Shown: positions 31,465 through 43,179 of the stretch, one piece after another | How the letters are laid out: each line of letters starts with the position of its first letter | Numbering within the stretch: position 1 is the first letter of the stretch | Assembly (NCBI GenBank): GCA_039621445.1 | Contig: CP154957.1 | Span: 37,852,654 to 37,916,653, forward strand | Source of the DNA: Euglena gracilis | Lineage: Eukaryota; Euglenida; Euglenophyceae; Euglenales | Length of the DNA stretch: 64,000 nucleotides | Direction: 5' to 3' | Translations under genes and position numbers: made by a program | Notes under the pieces: model-generated | Told to the model about the DNA's origin: nothing | Databases searched by the model: none | What the model saw: the letters and a program-made list of their open reading frames with translations, nothing else

Positions 31465-33294
31465 GATGGTCACCCTTTGGATCACCCTTTGGATGACGGA
31501 CACATCCTGGGAACCCTCCCACAATTACATGCAGCAATTACAGAAATCCAACGACAGGGGACGCTACTAGGCATACACCTCAACGCAAAAAAATGCCGCA
31601 TGTGGGGACCTGCAGCAACAGAAATCAATCCTGCTGAAATGCCGCCAAACAGCCCACTTCGTGCAGTCCCAATCGTGAACTACTCCCCCGATTCTGGTAT
31701 ACGTGCCTTGGGAATCCCGATTTGCCATCCACAAAGCGGTGGCTTTGCGGGGGAAGTGTGGGCTGAACGTGCAACAGGTGTGCAGAAAGCTTGCCGGGCC
31801 CTTTTGAACCTGCCGCAGGCCCATATTCAGTTCTGCCTTTTGCGATCTTGCCTAGATGCATGCAAAGTTAACGACCTCATGCGTGCAACAGAACTGGGGC
31901 AGGCAAAAGACACATGTGCACTGCTGACTAAAGAAATCAGGAACACATTGAGCAACATTGTTGGATCCCCAATCGATGACAACCAATGGGCTCACGCCAC
32001 CCTGCCCGCGCGTCATGGCGGACTCGGAATTCGGGACCCATCGCTGGAACGTCTCCCAGCACGCATATCCGGCATTGTGACATTTGTCAGCAATGGCAGA
32101 CGCACCTTGGGCCTGGCAGACCGAGGAGTACCGAAAGACACTGCGGAGTGCTTGTCCTCTGCCAACTCCATCCTCGAAGGAACGCCCCCAACGGAAACAT
32201 GGGCCGCGGATGTATCACTCCTGAACGAAGCCCAAAGCCCTCACATTCAACAGAAGTGGTGGGGTGAATGCTTTGCGAAACAACGACAAAAGGCATTATC
32301 TTCCAACCTTCACGGTCAAGACGCTGTCCGGTTCGCAAGCCAACAACGGCCCCACGCAATGGCCTGGGCTTCTGTCACACCATCCTCTGGACTGAAAACA
32401 TTGGTCGCATCTGCAGAATTCAAAGGCTTTCTAAAGTGGTCACTGGGAGCACCAGTATGTCCACCAACGGGATCTACGTGCCCACGCTGCTCCAAGCCAA
32501 TGGACAACCTGGGTAATCACCTTGTATGCTGCAGCTCAAATGGCATCACGCGGCGACACGGTGCGATCCAGGACTTTGTGTTCCAATTGGCACATGATGC
32601 CTGGTTTACAGCAAAAAAAGAACAAGGTGGTCCAGAGAGAACACGCCCGGGCGATGTTCTCATCAGCAGACTTGACGCCAATGGTCCTGGAGCAGTGGAT
32701 ATCACAGTGAGACACACAGCAGCACCGTGCAGACCGTTGCGTGACACAGCCGAACTAACCGAATGGTATGAACGCCCAGAGAAGGAAAAGCATTCAAAAT
32801 ATGACGCCACCTGTAGGAGGCTGGGATGGACCTGCATTCCATTTGTTGTCGACTGCTATGGCGGCCTAGGCCAAGAAGCGCTAACCCTAATGTCAACACC
32901 GATGAAGCTTCTCCTCGGTCAACAAGATGCATGGTCAAAACGCAAAACTGAAGCCAACACATGGCAACTTCTATCAATAACTGTTGCGCGAGAGATCGCG
33001 CGACAAGTAATCTGGGGACGGTATGCAGGTAACGACACAGATCCAGAAGCAACTAACACCATACACCAGCCGTTCTGTCTGTAAAGAAGACCATTGCGAT
33101 CCCTGGTCCCAGAGTAAATAATTCACCTAAGACCATCCACAACTCTTCATCAAGCAAACAACAGTACCCAATCATCCATAACCTGTGCCTCACATTGGCA
33201 AGACAAGTGGCCCGCCAGCCGGCATGGGGAACTATGGCGGTACCTACCTGGAGCGGTGGATCCCACCACCCAAAGCCAATACGAATTGGAGTGA
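31465..33294 (+). mobile_element. LINE A: 5'-truncated non-LTR retrotransposon
   Basis: Only the end of the reverse transcriptase and the C-terminal endonuclease region remain. The 5' edge carries three CACCCTTTGGAT-type repeats (31456-31494). Its 3' untranslated part is interrupted at 33294 by the LTR retrotransposon and resumes at 43605; where it finally ends is unclear. Confidence 0.8.
31489..33084 (+). pseudogene. Non-LTR reverse transcriptase C-terminus with restriction-like endonuclease
   Basis: 531 codons open to a TAA stop. It starts at LDDG, the end of the reverse transcriptase catalytic box, followed by GIHLNAKKCRMWGP (the next RT block) and a thumb-like region with GGLGIRDP. Near residue 330 comes a zinc knuckle, CPRC..NHLVCC, then RPGDVLI..AVDITV and KHSKYD, the layout of the restriction-like (PD-D/ExK-type) endonuclease of R2-like elements. 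These enzymes nick the target and prime reverse transcription there. The finger, palm and N-terminal DNA-binding parts are missing, so this copy cannot transpose alone. LINE B and LINE C are relatives. Confidence 0.85.
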
Positions 33295-33465
33295 TGTGTA
33301 CCAGGCAGCATGAACATGGCACTGTGCATAGCAGCAGATTGCAAAATGTACAATGTCATGCCAGATAGTACTATTCCATGTTCTGCAATACAAATTGCAG
33401 AATTAGGAATAGCCTATCCTATCTCGGATCTGCCTTCTCTTTTCACAGGTGGTATTATTGCTTTT

Positions 33466-35122
33466 GGACACTCAGAAACACAATCTTCACGGTGGGTAGC
33501 ACAGCTTCACCCGAACCGTGCCCCGGGCCCAGGGAAACGTCTCTTTTGGCCCTCGCCACAAGAGGAACCCCCTTGTGACTCCCTGTGCCGCCACAGGTCG
33601 CGGGTAGCTTATACTGTGGGTGTAATGTACAAAGGGTGAAGATATGTACTTGTTCCGGGTGCGGAGGTGAGTGGTTAGTGGTTAGCCGAAGATGAGCAAA
33701 GGTCACCTTCAATATATATGGCGCGGGGAGGGGGGAGAAGTTTGTGCCTCCTTTGCCAGTGGATGGCGTGTTTGTGTCTGGTTCCGCCCTTCTTGCCGCT
33801 GGTTGGCATGTGTGCATCTGGTCCCTAGGTGGTGTGTCTGCTCCGGAACGTGTCTTTTTCCTTTTTTTCTTTTTGTTTTGGTGTCCGTGGGTGTTTGGAG
33901 GTTTGGTCATGACTTTGGATTGGGGCTTTGGGTCGTTGTGGTGTTTAGCGCACAGTGTGCTTTACGCTGAGTAGTTGCCAGATTTGGCGTGTTAGTGCTA
34001 CTGCAATGGCTTGGTAACATTCGGACTGTTTCAGGTTCCTGATTTCTCCTTCTTGCCATGCCGTGGCTCTTTTTTATGATGCGACCGAGGAGGCGGGCTG
34101 CCTCTGGGCCCAGGCCTCCCCAGGTGCCCATTGCCAGGGTTGTGAAGGACCAACCGGCGTTTTGACAGGTGATATCGTATTTGGAGTGTTTGGCTGTCTC
34201 TTTGCGCCGTAGAAAGGACCTCCACCGTTCCCGAGAGGTGTTTTGTTCTTGCACTTGCCAGCCGTGACAAATTGTGATGTCCAAGGCTGTGGGTTTGCCA
34301 TCCTGCCAACATGAGAGCAGGAGATCAGCAGGGCGCAGGTTGGCATCTGGTGCATTTGGGATCGTGACTTCTTTTTGGACACCTTGGCCTGTGGAGGACA
34401 AAAGAGTGAAAATTGCGTCCTGAACGGCTGTGTGTCTGGAGGTGAAGTTATTCCGGGGGCAACAGATGAGGTGGTCCCCTTCCCTGTCTAGCGGTGCTGA
34501 GCAGCCTTGACATTGCTGTGTTTCATCATCGATAATGGGCAGCCCAAGCCACCATTTGAGCCCCAGACAGTACTCGTCACTTGAGAAGACTGTGTGTAGG
34601 GCCGGTGATGGGGGAGAGGCCATCCAGCCGTGCCCAATTCCTGAGGACTGCTCCAGGAGGCGGGCTTGGTCACGTGGTCTGCACTGGTTGATCAGGTTGT
34701 CCATTGTGGTTTTACCTATTTCTTTGGACCACCATTTTTGGGACTGCTCATCTTTTCCTGCAGACTGGGTGGTTGCCAGGTTTCCCAGCAGTCTCGGGGC
34801 AGTCGGATGGTTGGGTAGGGCAGCACATAGTTCTTTCAGTGGCGGCTCAATGAGGTCTGCTATGGGAGTTTTGGCGTACTGGGGCAGTCCTACTTTCCGA
34901 TGCCCTTCGGTATAAAAGGCACAGAGTGCTGCTGTGCGGGCTGCTGCTTGGTTGTGTGCGGGGATGCGCAGCCCGCATCCTCCTTTGGAGAGTGGAAGTG
35001 CTGCTTGTAGTCTCTGTGTCGTGTTCAGTGCGACTCCTACCACGTCCTCAAAGGCTTGTAAGATGACTTCGGAGGATCGGTTGACAGCTTCCTGGCAGAG
35101 GTAGCTGTTGGAGCTGCGGAGC
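33466..35122 (-). mobile_element. LINE B inserted in the 5' LTR
   Basis: 1657 bp flanked by the 12-bp target duplication ATTATTGCTTTT (33454-33465; 35123-35134). It is 5'-truncated; the 3' end (33466 side) has no poly(A). The youngest event of the nest. Confidence 0.9.
33907..35122 (-). pseudogene. Non-LTR element C-terminal region (LINE B)
   Basis: About 405 codons ending in TGA. The open frame continues upstream to an ATG at 35253, but the first 43 codons are antisense LTR sequence, so they were added by the insertion. The LINE part has GGCGLRIP, a zinc knuckle (CQGC..GDHLICC), then LRPADLLL..ALDITI and KHSKYD: the same restriction-like endonuclease order as LINE A, with clear divergence. 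The reverse transcriptase catalytic box is lost. Between 33466 and 33906 lies its 3' untranslated region. Confidence 0.85.
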
Positions 35123-35383
35123 ATTATTGCTTTTTTTTGTGTTCCACAAGCCCAAAAGGGCAAATCAAAGATTTGAAGATTTGAACTCCGATAGGAGATC
35201 ACAACTGGAACTGAAGTTCCAAAATACCAACTGGTTTGCCTTGTGCTCTGCATAAGCTCAAAGGCAATAAAAACTAATAGTTAAGTGAAAGACTTTCTTT
35301 TTTGTTACTCTCCTGGTTCTGTTCCCACGGGAGGGTGTAAGTAGGCCGACAGGCAGTGGGAATAGAGTCAGGGGACGTACACT

Positions 35384-35398
35384 TGGTAGCAGATTAGG
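35384..35398 (+). promoter_or_regulatory. Primer-binding site of the LTR element
   Basis: TGGTAGCAGATTAGG directly follows the 5' LTR. The first ten bases differ at one position from the TGGTATCAGA used by elements primed with initiator-methionine tRNA. Confidence 0.7.
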
Positions 35399-35631
35399 TT
35401 TCTTTCCTACGCCCCTTTCCCCACCCCCAATCTCAACAGGTGACTTCAAACAGTGAGTGGTGCTGTGCCTATAGGCTACAAAGCATCCACGAGCTGTTTG
35501 GAGCCAACTTCTAAGCACAGGTACGAGCTTCAGGAGGCTCTGGGCAGTATACGCTGCCACATCCTTCTAAGTTTGTTCCTTTGCTTACTTTTTGGGGTTT
35601 CTTGTGCTTGTTTCTGCAAATAAACAAATAT

Positions 35632-38600
35632 ATGCAGAGCTCAAGCACCAACACATCAAAAGCTTTGATTGGTTCTTTGAGAAAGTTTGATGAAGATTTG
35701 TTGCAGGAGTATATGCTCCAACCCAGGTGTGTGGCCCTATATGGAGCAACTCCCAGCTCTATTGAGCATCCCCCCTCCCCAGTGGTTTCCAGCTCTATTG
35801 AGCATCCCCCCACCCCAGTTTTCAGCTCTATTGAGCATCCCCTTGCCATAATTTTCAGCTCTACCGAGCATTCCCCCACCCCGTTTTCCAGCTCTATCGA
35901 GCATCCCCCCCACAGCTCCATCGAGCAACCCCCCACCCAATGGGTGCCACACCAAACGGTGTCAAGCTCTATCGAGCATCCCCCCACAGTGTCCAGCTCT
36001 ATCGAGCAATTACCTCCAACCCCCAGCTCTATAGAGCATTCCAACTCCCAAAGGGTGCAACACCTAACGGTATCTAGCTCCATCGAGCATTTCCCCACCC
36101 AGGAGTTTCCACACCTAACGTTGTTTGATTTAGGCGATAACCCCGCTGCGCAATGGGTGCAACGCCTATCGGCGTGTGGCTCTATCGAGCAACCCATCGC
36201 CCAGTGTGATTGTCAACCTGTGCTGCAAAGTCAGGCACCTTGTGGTAACTCTCTGCATCAGGATGTCGCAACGGTGCCTACAGGCACAATTGGCAAACAA
36301 CCCACTGATGTGGTTTACCGCATGCTGCCAAAAGAGGCATTTTTGCACATGCAACATAGTTTGCAAAAGTTGATTACAAAATTGGAGCCAATAACGGCAC
36401 TTTTTGAGCACAAAAATCCTGATATGGGAGCTTTTGTTACGTTGGAGCAGTTCACTGCATTCCAGGAAGCGCAACAGCGCATTATGCAACTGAGCCGTGA
36501 ATCGGCAAATTTTCACCATACGCACACCCAACCTGGTGAAGGTTTCGCTTCCAGCACTTATGTGCAGCAATTGGAGGAAAGACTTTCCCGGTTGGAGCGA
36601 AACTCATGCAGGTGTGGTGAAAATTCTGCTGAAATAACAAGTTTTTACACCCATATCGCGAATATCGCAAGCAGGCAGGATGCGTACCACCAACGGTGGC
36701 AGAATAATATTGTTGACATCCAAACCGCAATTGCGGAGTTGCAGAACCGCAATGCGGTACCATGTTCACATCATTTCGATTTTCAGCGATTTTCAGCAGA
36801 TATGCGTGATGAAAATCACCGAGTCAGGAAAAAATTGTGTGACAGTCTGATACGGACCGAGGAAACAGTGAATCAGCAAGTCAAAAACTTGCAAAAAGAT
36901 TTCTCAGCGCTATCCGCGCAAGTATCGGTGTTTTTGGAACAGCCAATGGCTGAAAACGTGAGGAATCCGCAGAATACCCCTCCTTCCAAAACATCTCCAC
37001 AACTGGAGTCTATTTCCGAAGCCGTGCACACTCTAGCTGTGCGACTACGGGATTTGGAAGGTGGATTTGGAAAAATTTCGCAAGATTTACGGTCTTTTTC
37101 TGACAAAATCCCTCTTCTGGACGATATGTCCAAACACCGCAGGCGTATTAAGCGTTTGCAGGAAAATATTGGTGCAATCACCGATCATCTGAAAAATCTC
37201 GATGATTTGGAGAAAAATTTTGGTGACTTTACAGAAAATTTGGATCAAGTACACGCACAATTGCGTTTATTACAACAAAAACCCGATACGGGTGTTGTAG
37301 GCACACTTGCCGCAGATTCCAGCTCCAAAAGCGCCAATAGCGCACCTGTGGCGGAGCCTATTGGCACATTGCCACAAAATTACGATTCTGCTCATGCAGT
37401 GGTCCCTCCCCCAGCGGTACCAGTCCCAATGGACCATTTTTTGGATGATGGGGTTGGTTTTCAAGAGAAAGCCAAGCGAAACCCTCAAAGAAATCGAAAA
37501 ATTTGGGAATATGAACTTTGTCGCGGTATGAGCCGCACTCCCGCACATGGTATTGATCCTGAGATGCATCAGCATCACCATTCGCGCATTCGCGATTCAC
37601 CAAGTTTGCAAGGCACCTATGGTACACCAAGTGGAATATTGGATGCGCATTCGCAAAATACACCCAAAAGTACACTTGGTTCAACCACCGAGGTACCCGC
37701 GCATGGTGCGGTTTTGCGCCCAGGCCCGTCCTCCTTGAATACCACCGAAGGGCCATGGGAGTCTCAGAAAGATATCAAAGGAATCATCGCTATCGCGAAA
37801 AAGGTAAAGCCCCAATGGGACGGTGACCCAACAACATGGAAACAGTTTTTCCGTGACTGGGAATATTATTGGGATCTGAAAGGATCAACCCATAACGGAA
37901 ACCCGGAGGTGATGAAAATGGAATTCATAGATTGCCTACCAAAAGATGAAAAGGAACGCGCCAGACAATTGGTCATTCGTGGGCGCATTTCTTTTCAGGA
38001 TTTGGTTGAGCAATATGCTTCATCATGTTCCAGTTTAGTTTCCAGAATCACTCTGGAGAAAAAATGGCGGCAATGTGCCCCCCATGACCGAAAATGGAGG
38101 TCGATAGACCTATGGTACTCAAAATGGCTCGCATTGGCAGCCGAAGTAGACGAGTTAGGCGAAACCCAAATGAAAGAGCAATTTGACGCAGTATTACTGC
38201 ACTTTATACCCAAACTCATAAAAGAAATTCACCGAGAGGAACTCGCAGGACATATTTTGACGCTCGATGAGCGATGGAACTATGTTTCCAAACAACTGAA
38301 GCTATCACAGCTTCTGGGACAAATCCAGTCGGCTTATACGAGCCACCCCACAGCAGAAATACCCGCTATACAAGTCAGTTTTGTGAAAAAAGTGTCACGC
38401 TTATCACATACCGCTATAGCGGAATCCAAATTGCGCAATTCGTGCTCTTCAGAAGAATTTTCGGACAAATTGTGCTTTTTGTGTAACAAAAAGGGTCATA
38501 TATCTTGCCATTGTCCAAATCCCGCAGCGCGAAAGCGCAACCCAAGTCCAAGAGGATCAGCCTCATCATGCAGTTCTCGTTTTTCACAAAATGCGCATTC

Positions 38601-38934
38601 GCAAAAATCAAAATACCAATCACGATCAACATGTTCACTGTGCGGATCCGCCAACCACCCCTCCCTCAACTGTCGCTATGTGAACTCTCACCACCCAAGC
38701 CACAGCCATCGCGATATGAGTCGCAGTTCAAAAGATCATACTTCAGCCAAAAGGCACAAGGTAGGTCAAACAACAACCTCTATCGAGGATTATCACCCGG
38801 CTTCGGGCAGGGAGGGGGATGATACCCCACGTAACCAAAGGGATCATCCCCGCTTTAGCGCTCATATAGTCAGAGACGTATATGCGTCAAGAAAGTCAAC
38901 GGCTGATATGGCCACCGGTTCGGTTTTTGAGTGA
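35632..38934 (+). CDS. Gag-like polyprotein of the LTR element
   Basis: 1100 residues from the first in-frame ATG (35632) to TGA. Residues about 45-150 hold some ten degenerate SSIEHPPTP repeats encoded by a minisatellite. About 300-550 is rich in heptad-like Leu, Gln and Lys patterns, a likely coiled coil. About 729-905 resembles a retrotransposon Gag core (WDGDPTTWKQFFRDWEYYW, then LDERW). Two CCHC zinc knuckles follow at 948-961 (CFLCNKKGHISCHC) and 1001-1014 (CSLCGSANHPSLNC), both C-x2-C-x4-H-x4-C. This would be the particle-forming, RNA-packaging protein. No protease or Pol frame follows. Intact frame plus identical LTRs suggest recent activity in trans. Confidence 0.85.
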   Translation: MQSSSTNTSKALIGSLRKFDEDLLQEYMLQPRCVALYGATPSSIEHPPSPVVSSSIEHPPTPVFSSIEHPLAIIFSSTEHSPTPFSSSIEHPPHSSIEQPPTQWVPHQTVSSSIEHPPTVSSSIEQLPPTPSSIEHSNSQRVQHLTVSSSIEHFPTQEFPHLTLFDLGDNPAAQWVQRLSACGSIEQPIAQCDCQPVLQSQAPCGNSLHQDVATVPTGTIGKQPTDVVYRMLPKEAFLHMQHSLQKLITKLEPITALFEHKNPDMGAFVTLEQFTAFQEAQQRIMQLSRESANFHHTHTQPGEGFASSTYVQQLEERLSRLERNSCRCGENSAEITSFYTHIANIASRQDAYHQRWQNNIVDIQTAIAELQNRNAVPCSHHFDFQRFSADMRDENHRVRKKLCDSLIRTEETVNQQVKNLQKDFSALSAQVSVFLEQPMAENVRNPQNTPPSKTSPQLESISEAVHTLAVRLRDLEGGFGKISQDLRSFSDKIPLLDDMSKHRRRIKRLQENIGAITDHLKNLDDLEKNFGDFTENLDQVHAQLRLLQQKPDTGVVGTLAADSSSKSANSAPVAEPIGTLPQNYDSAHAVVPPPAVPVPMDHFLDDGVGFQEKAKRNPQRNRKIWEYELCRGMSRTPAHGIDPEMHQHHHSRIRDSPSLQGTYGTPSGILDAHSQNTPKSTLGSTTEVPAHGAVLRPGPSSLNTTEGPWESQKDIKGIIAIAKKVKPQWDGDPTTWKQFFRDWEYYWDLKGSTHNGNPEVMKMEFIDCLPKDEKERARQLVIRGRISFQDLVEQYASSCSSLVSRITLEKKWRQCAPHDRKWRSIDLWYSKWLALAAEVDELGETQMKEQFDAVLLHFIPKLIKEIHREELAGHILTLDERWNYVSKQLKLSQLLGQIQSAYTSHPTAEIPAIQVSFVKKVSRLSHTAIAESKLRNSCSSEEFSDKLCFLCNKKGHISCHCPNPAARKRNPSPRGSASSCSSRFSQNAHSQKSKYQSRSTCSLCGSANHPSLNCRYVNSHHPSHSHRDMSRSSKDHTSAKRHKVGQTTTSIEDYHPASGREGDDTPRNQRDHPRFSAHIVRDVYASRKSTADMATGSVFE

Positions 38935-41900
38935 AGGAACCAAAAAATCCAAGGATGCGGACTACAGAGGCTACTAGAAAGGAGGTGACAGGAGTCGCGA
39001 CCCTAGTCATCCCCTGCCCAGTATCCTTTCTGGTCAGTGTGCAAGGATTTTCTGGTGTCCCCACTCAAAATTTACATGAACCTTTGACATATAGACACTT
39101 TTGTGTTTCCGGTTGTGGTTTATCATGGGATAGCCCATGAATGACCATGTGGTTGAGTGGATTCCAGCTCCAAGAATGCACACAACACCGCAAAATTCTT
39201 CCCCCCCCCTCAAACTTCTACTAATCATCACTTTTACATACCGTTTTCGATGACAGCAACACCGTTTTCCACAACACCAACACCGTTATCAACCCAGGGG
39301 TGAAGAGAAAGTGCCCCCCCTACCCACCGCATATCCACAAACGTTCCACATGCGGTAGGGGTAACAAGTAGCTTAACCCCCGATCGTTCCACTGGGTTCC
39401 AAGACGAAAGCCCTAAGGCCTGAAGTTTAAACGGTGTCGAGTAGTCGCCCAGCTGCTTTCAACTTTTCGTTTTCCACCAGGTTTGTCGATTCAGACAATC
39501 CTGTACACCCCTAGCAGCTCCAAAATTCGCATGCTCAAATTTTTTTACACACTCACCCCCGCAGACCGACATGTGCGACCAGGACAACTACTCCGCACCT
39601 CCCCCCCATGGTGTGCACTCTGGGAGAACTTTCCACACAATCACCAACCAAACACAAAGGTGAATATACACATCAAAACTAATCCCCCCACACTCTATCT
39701 CCAACGGAGAGCTTATTCATTGACCGATTTTTGTCAAGTGCAAGACAAATTCAGCACTATGTGCACATTCCCCCCGAAGCGCATAGCGCACATCAATGCC
39801 GATGCGCATGGCTCACATTCCCCCCCAAGCGCTAATTGCGCACACCGCGCGTCGCGCGAATCCTCCGCATATCGCGCTTCCAAGCCTACCCCCCCCACGC
39901 ACATGTTTTGGAGTGAGGCAACTGCCCCCCACCCCCGCGCGCGTATCGCGCCATATCATGCGCGTATCGCGCTAGACCCCGCGCGTATTGCGCCACCTAC
40001 CTTAGCAACCCCCCCTTTCTCATAATGTCGTGTGAGCACTATCGTGCATTTATGACATATGGGTATACGCCCAAACCACCCATATTCTTTTGGGAATCAT
40101 TCCCAAAGATATATGTGTGGAAATCCGCAACTCTGTTCATGGATGTTTGTTTCTGTACCACATGATCAAATTGCAGATTTTGTTTGATGACAGCAAACAA
40201 GAAGTGAAGTTTTATGTGAATACGGTTCTTTGCCCAATCCATTCCCACACCAAAAATATTTTGGTGTTCCCAAAGCTCTATAGAGCAACACAAGTCATGT
40301 GATAAAGTTTTTGGGATGTATTGCAAATACTGCATTTTTCCCGAAAACGTATCCAACTTGTGCTAAAATAGCATTTTTGTGCCTTAAATGGCTTATTATT
40401 TTTGGCAAAATGAAATCCCGATATGGGAAAATGCTCACAATTTCATTTCTTTTATGTGCAACATAGTTGCCCCCCCCCCCCAAAAGAAAATGAAGAAAAT
40501 TCATTCAAACATGGACTTGACCACTTAGCCTTAGGTCTATGTGACCAGTACAACTATAGGCCATTACCCATGTGGTCCATGGGTCCATAGGACCAATTTG
40601 CACAAAGTGCAAGGACCAAAAGGACCAAAGGTCCACAAATCCATATTATAAAGTGAAAAGTCCATAGGACCTCAAAAAATGGCACAAAAAGCCATATTAC
40701 ATGGCTGAAAGAGGCTGAATTGGCCAAAACAAGCCAAATAGGCTAGCTTTATGCAGATTTGCATAAGTGTCACTTTGGCATAGCCTCAAAACCACCACAA
40801 AAGCTTCAAAATTTCTGGCACCTCGTGCCATGAGGTTTTGACTGTATGTCGTAGTGCGTATGAGATAGAAACCAAAAGTTGTCTTTGTAGAATAAATTAT
40901 GGGAGCTTATAGCAAAAGCTCACTCACACAGGCAAAAGATCAAAGACGTATCTCAGCGCCTGTAGCTGGCCGATAGGCCATATTACCCCTCATTCGAAAG
41001 CTCGTTGGATGAGCCGTCCGGCGGTGCAATCAGATCGCTGTAACTCCACACGGTACTCTTATTTGAGGAGATCGTGAAAAATTGAATTAAGCCCAGCCAA
41101 TCTGGCCAAAAGCCAAATTATGGGCCAGATCTTGTACGATCGTGTACCACACTGGCAAATCAGCCTGAAAGGCTTCTACACTGTTCCCTACATCGTTTCT
41201 GATGGCTAATTACCATTGGTTACCAGATTGGCTAATGGCCATTTTTTAGTACCTTTGGCAGCATTCTGCCCATTACCCCCTCTGTATGGGCTGTTAGGCC
41301 TGGTACAGTTCAGAGGGCTATAGCCCACAATTTGGAGTCATTTCGACTCACTAGAATCATTTTTAGGAGCACTTATGTGCAAATTTTCATTTAAATCATT
41401 GATTTTCTGCAATTTTTGGTGATTTTTCCCTATTCTGGCACTCATATCCCTAATGGGAGTGATCATGAGGCACTATGCCAGAGTGGAATGCAAAGGGATA
41501 TGCTGATAATGGCAATTTTTCCTTTGCTCAAGATGTCATAGACATGTTTTACTTGTATTTTTAAGCGTATTTTTGCTTTTTTTGCGATATTTTTGCACAA
41601 TTTTACAGCTTTTTGGGTGATGTGGTGTTATTAGACACCCAAATCCCAAAATCTGTACAACAACAAACATGCAGTGTTATTGGACACTCTCAACAAGCAC
41701 TATGTGCACTTGGCAATTGCAGTCTTAAATGACTCAAAATGCAACAAAGTTGCACTTTTGGTTACAAAAATGCAATTCTCGACGCAGAATCTGCATTTCT
41801 GCCCTGAATCCTGATAGGGATTTCCCTTAAAAATCTGACAAAAGTCAGTATTTCTCAGTGGCATAGTCACAAATGATGAGATTTTGTCATATTTGCAGTA

Positions 41901-43169
41901 TTTTTTTCTGCTTACCACACTAACGGCATTCTTGCCCCACCTCCCCCATTTTATTCAGTGGGACCCCCTTACCGATATAATTCGGACCCCCCCCACTTCA
42001 TTCAGTGGGATCCCCTTACCGATATAATTCGGAAGACCCAAAGGTCATCATGTGCAACACCAATGGTGTTATTCTGCAAGGTTTATAAGAATCATAACTC
42101 AAAAACGGTGAAATCCGGCTTTTTGTGATGAATTTCACCGCACTGGAACAATGTTCCATCCTTTTATGTGCATTCACAGTTCATTTGCGGTTTTTCAAAG
42201 TGGTATAAGCCACACCAACCGCAGTTGTTCTGTGAATTGGCAGCAGCCTGCCACAATTCCGCATTTTTTTCTGCGGGTGTACACCTCACCATGATTTTGT
42301 TGGCAATCTGCCGAATTTTTTTGATTCGGGTATACACCCAGTAGTATTTTTGTGCCATGCAATGTTTCTGGGCGATAAAGCCTACCCCCCCCCATAATTT
42401 TTGGCTAATGCCAACCCTTCAGCCTACAGGCTACACACCCAAGGCACAACTGCCAAATCTACAGTTTTTAGGGCTACTGCCCGCTATTCTGAGGTATAAG
42501 CCTCTGGGGATACCCCATCGACAACACCGTGTTCGCGCTGCACTGTGAAGACTTCACAGCGGTATATGCCGCCAGTAAGAAGACGCACAGCACACAGCGC
42601 GCACAACGTAATAATTAGGCCAACTTGTTACTTTTCGGCCTTAAGGCCCCAATAAGACTGCCAGACAGCAAAAATTCTTTGTAAGGTCTTTAGACCAGCC
42701 CCCCACTCCTCTCCCCTTTCCCCCCCGGGTAAAATCGCTGTCGCCGGCAGTTGGTTTTGTAAATAGGCTTTCTTCCCTGGTCAGGTATGACTGGCCAGGT
42801 GCCCCTCCTTCCACACCCTACCTCTACAATCTTTTCCGATTATGGAATGAGACCACCCAAAGTGCCATAGGCACACCCCAAACGGGGTGGATGGGACTTT
42901 CTGGAATGGAAACCTTCCAGCCCCGTTTTCCAATGGGCTCTTCCACTTCCACCCCTTTACCGCAATAAGTAGTTAGCCGCATAAGCGGATAACCTCTTTT
43001 GCGCGTTTTGGGTTGATGGGTTCCCCTCTCTTCCTTCCCTTTCTGGTTTATCAACCTTGTGATGGAGAAGCAGACCCAAGATATGCTTTCCTGGTGTACC
43101 TTCCTCAGTCTTAGAGCTATGCTTGAATCCTTGCTGGCCTGGTCCAGTAAGGAAATCGGGCAAAGCCCT
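38935..43169. other. Non-coding 3' part of the LTR element
   Basis: 4.2 kb without reverse transcriptase, RNase H or integrase motifs in any frame. A 180-codon frame (39483-40025) with a GCGCGTATCGCGC repeat section is unrecognised. 41940-42032 carries a duplicated phrase (ACCGATATAATTCGGA). 40500-40700 repeats CCATAGGACC-like words. It may hold cis signals or be former pol sequence beyond recognition. Confidence 0.6.
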
Positions 43170-43179
43170 GGGAGGGGGA
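43170..43179 (+). promoter_or_regulatory. Polypurine tract
   Basis: GGGAGGGGGA directly before the 3' LTR, the expected plus-strand primer. Confidence 0.85.

Larger units (their letters stand above)
33295..35383 (+). repeat. 5' LTR, interrupted by LINE B
   Basis: Two pieces, 33295-33465 (171 bp) and 35135-35383 (249 bp), together equal the 420-bp 3' LTR without a visible mismatch. Confidence 0.95.

Noticed and set aside
39483-40025. Second gene (180 codons) of the LTR element
   Set aside because: No ATG at the start shown, GCGCGTATCGCGC repeats make up its end, and no domain is recognisable.
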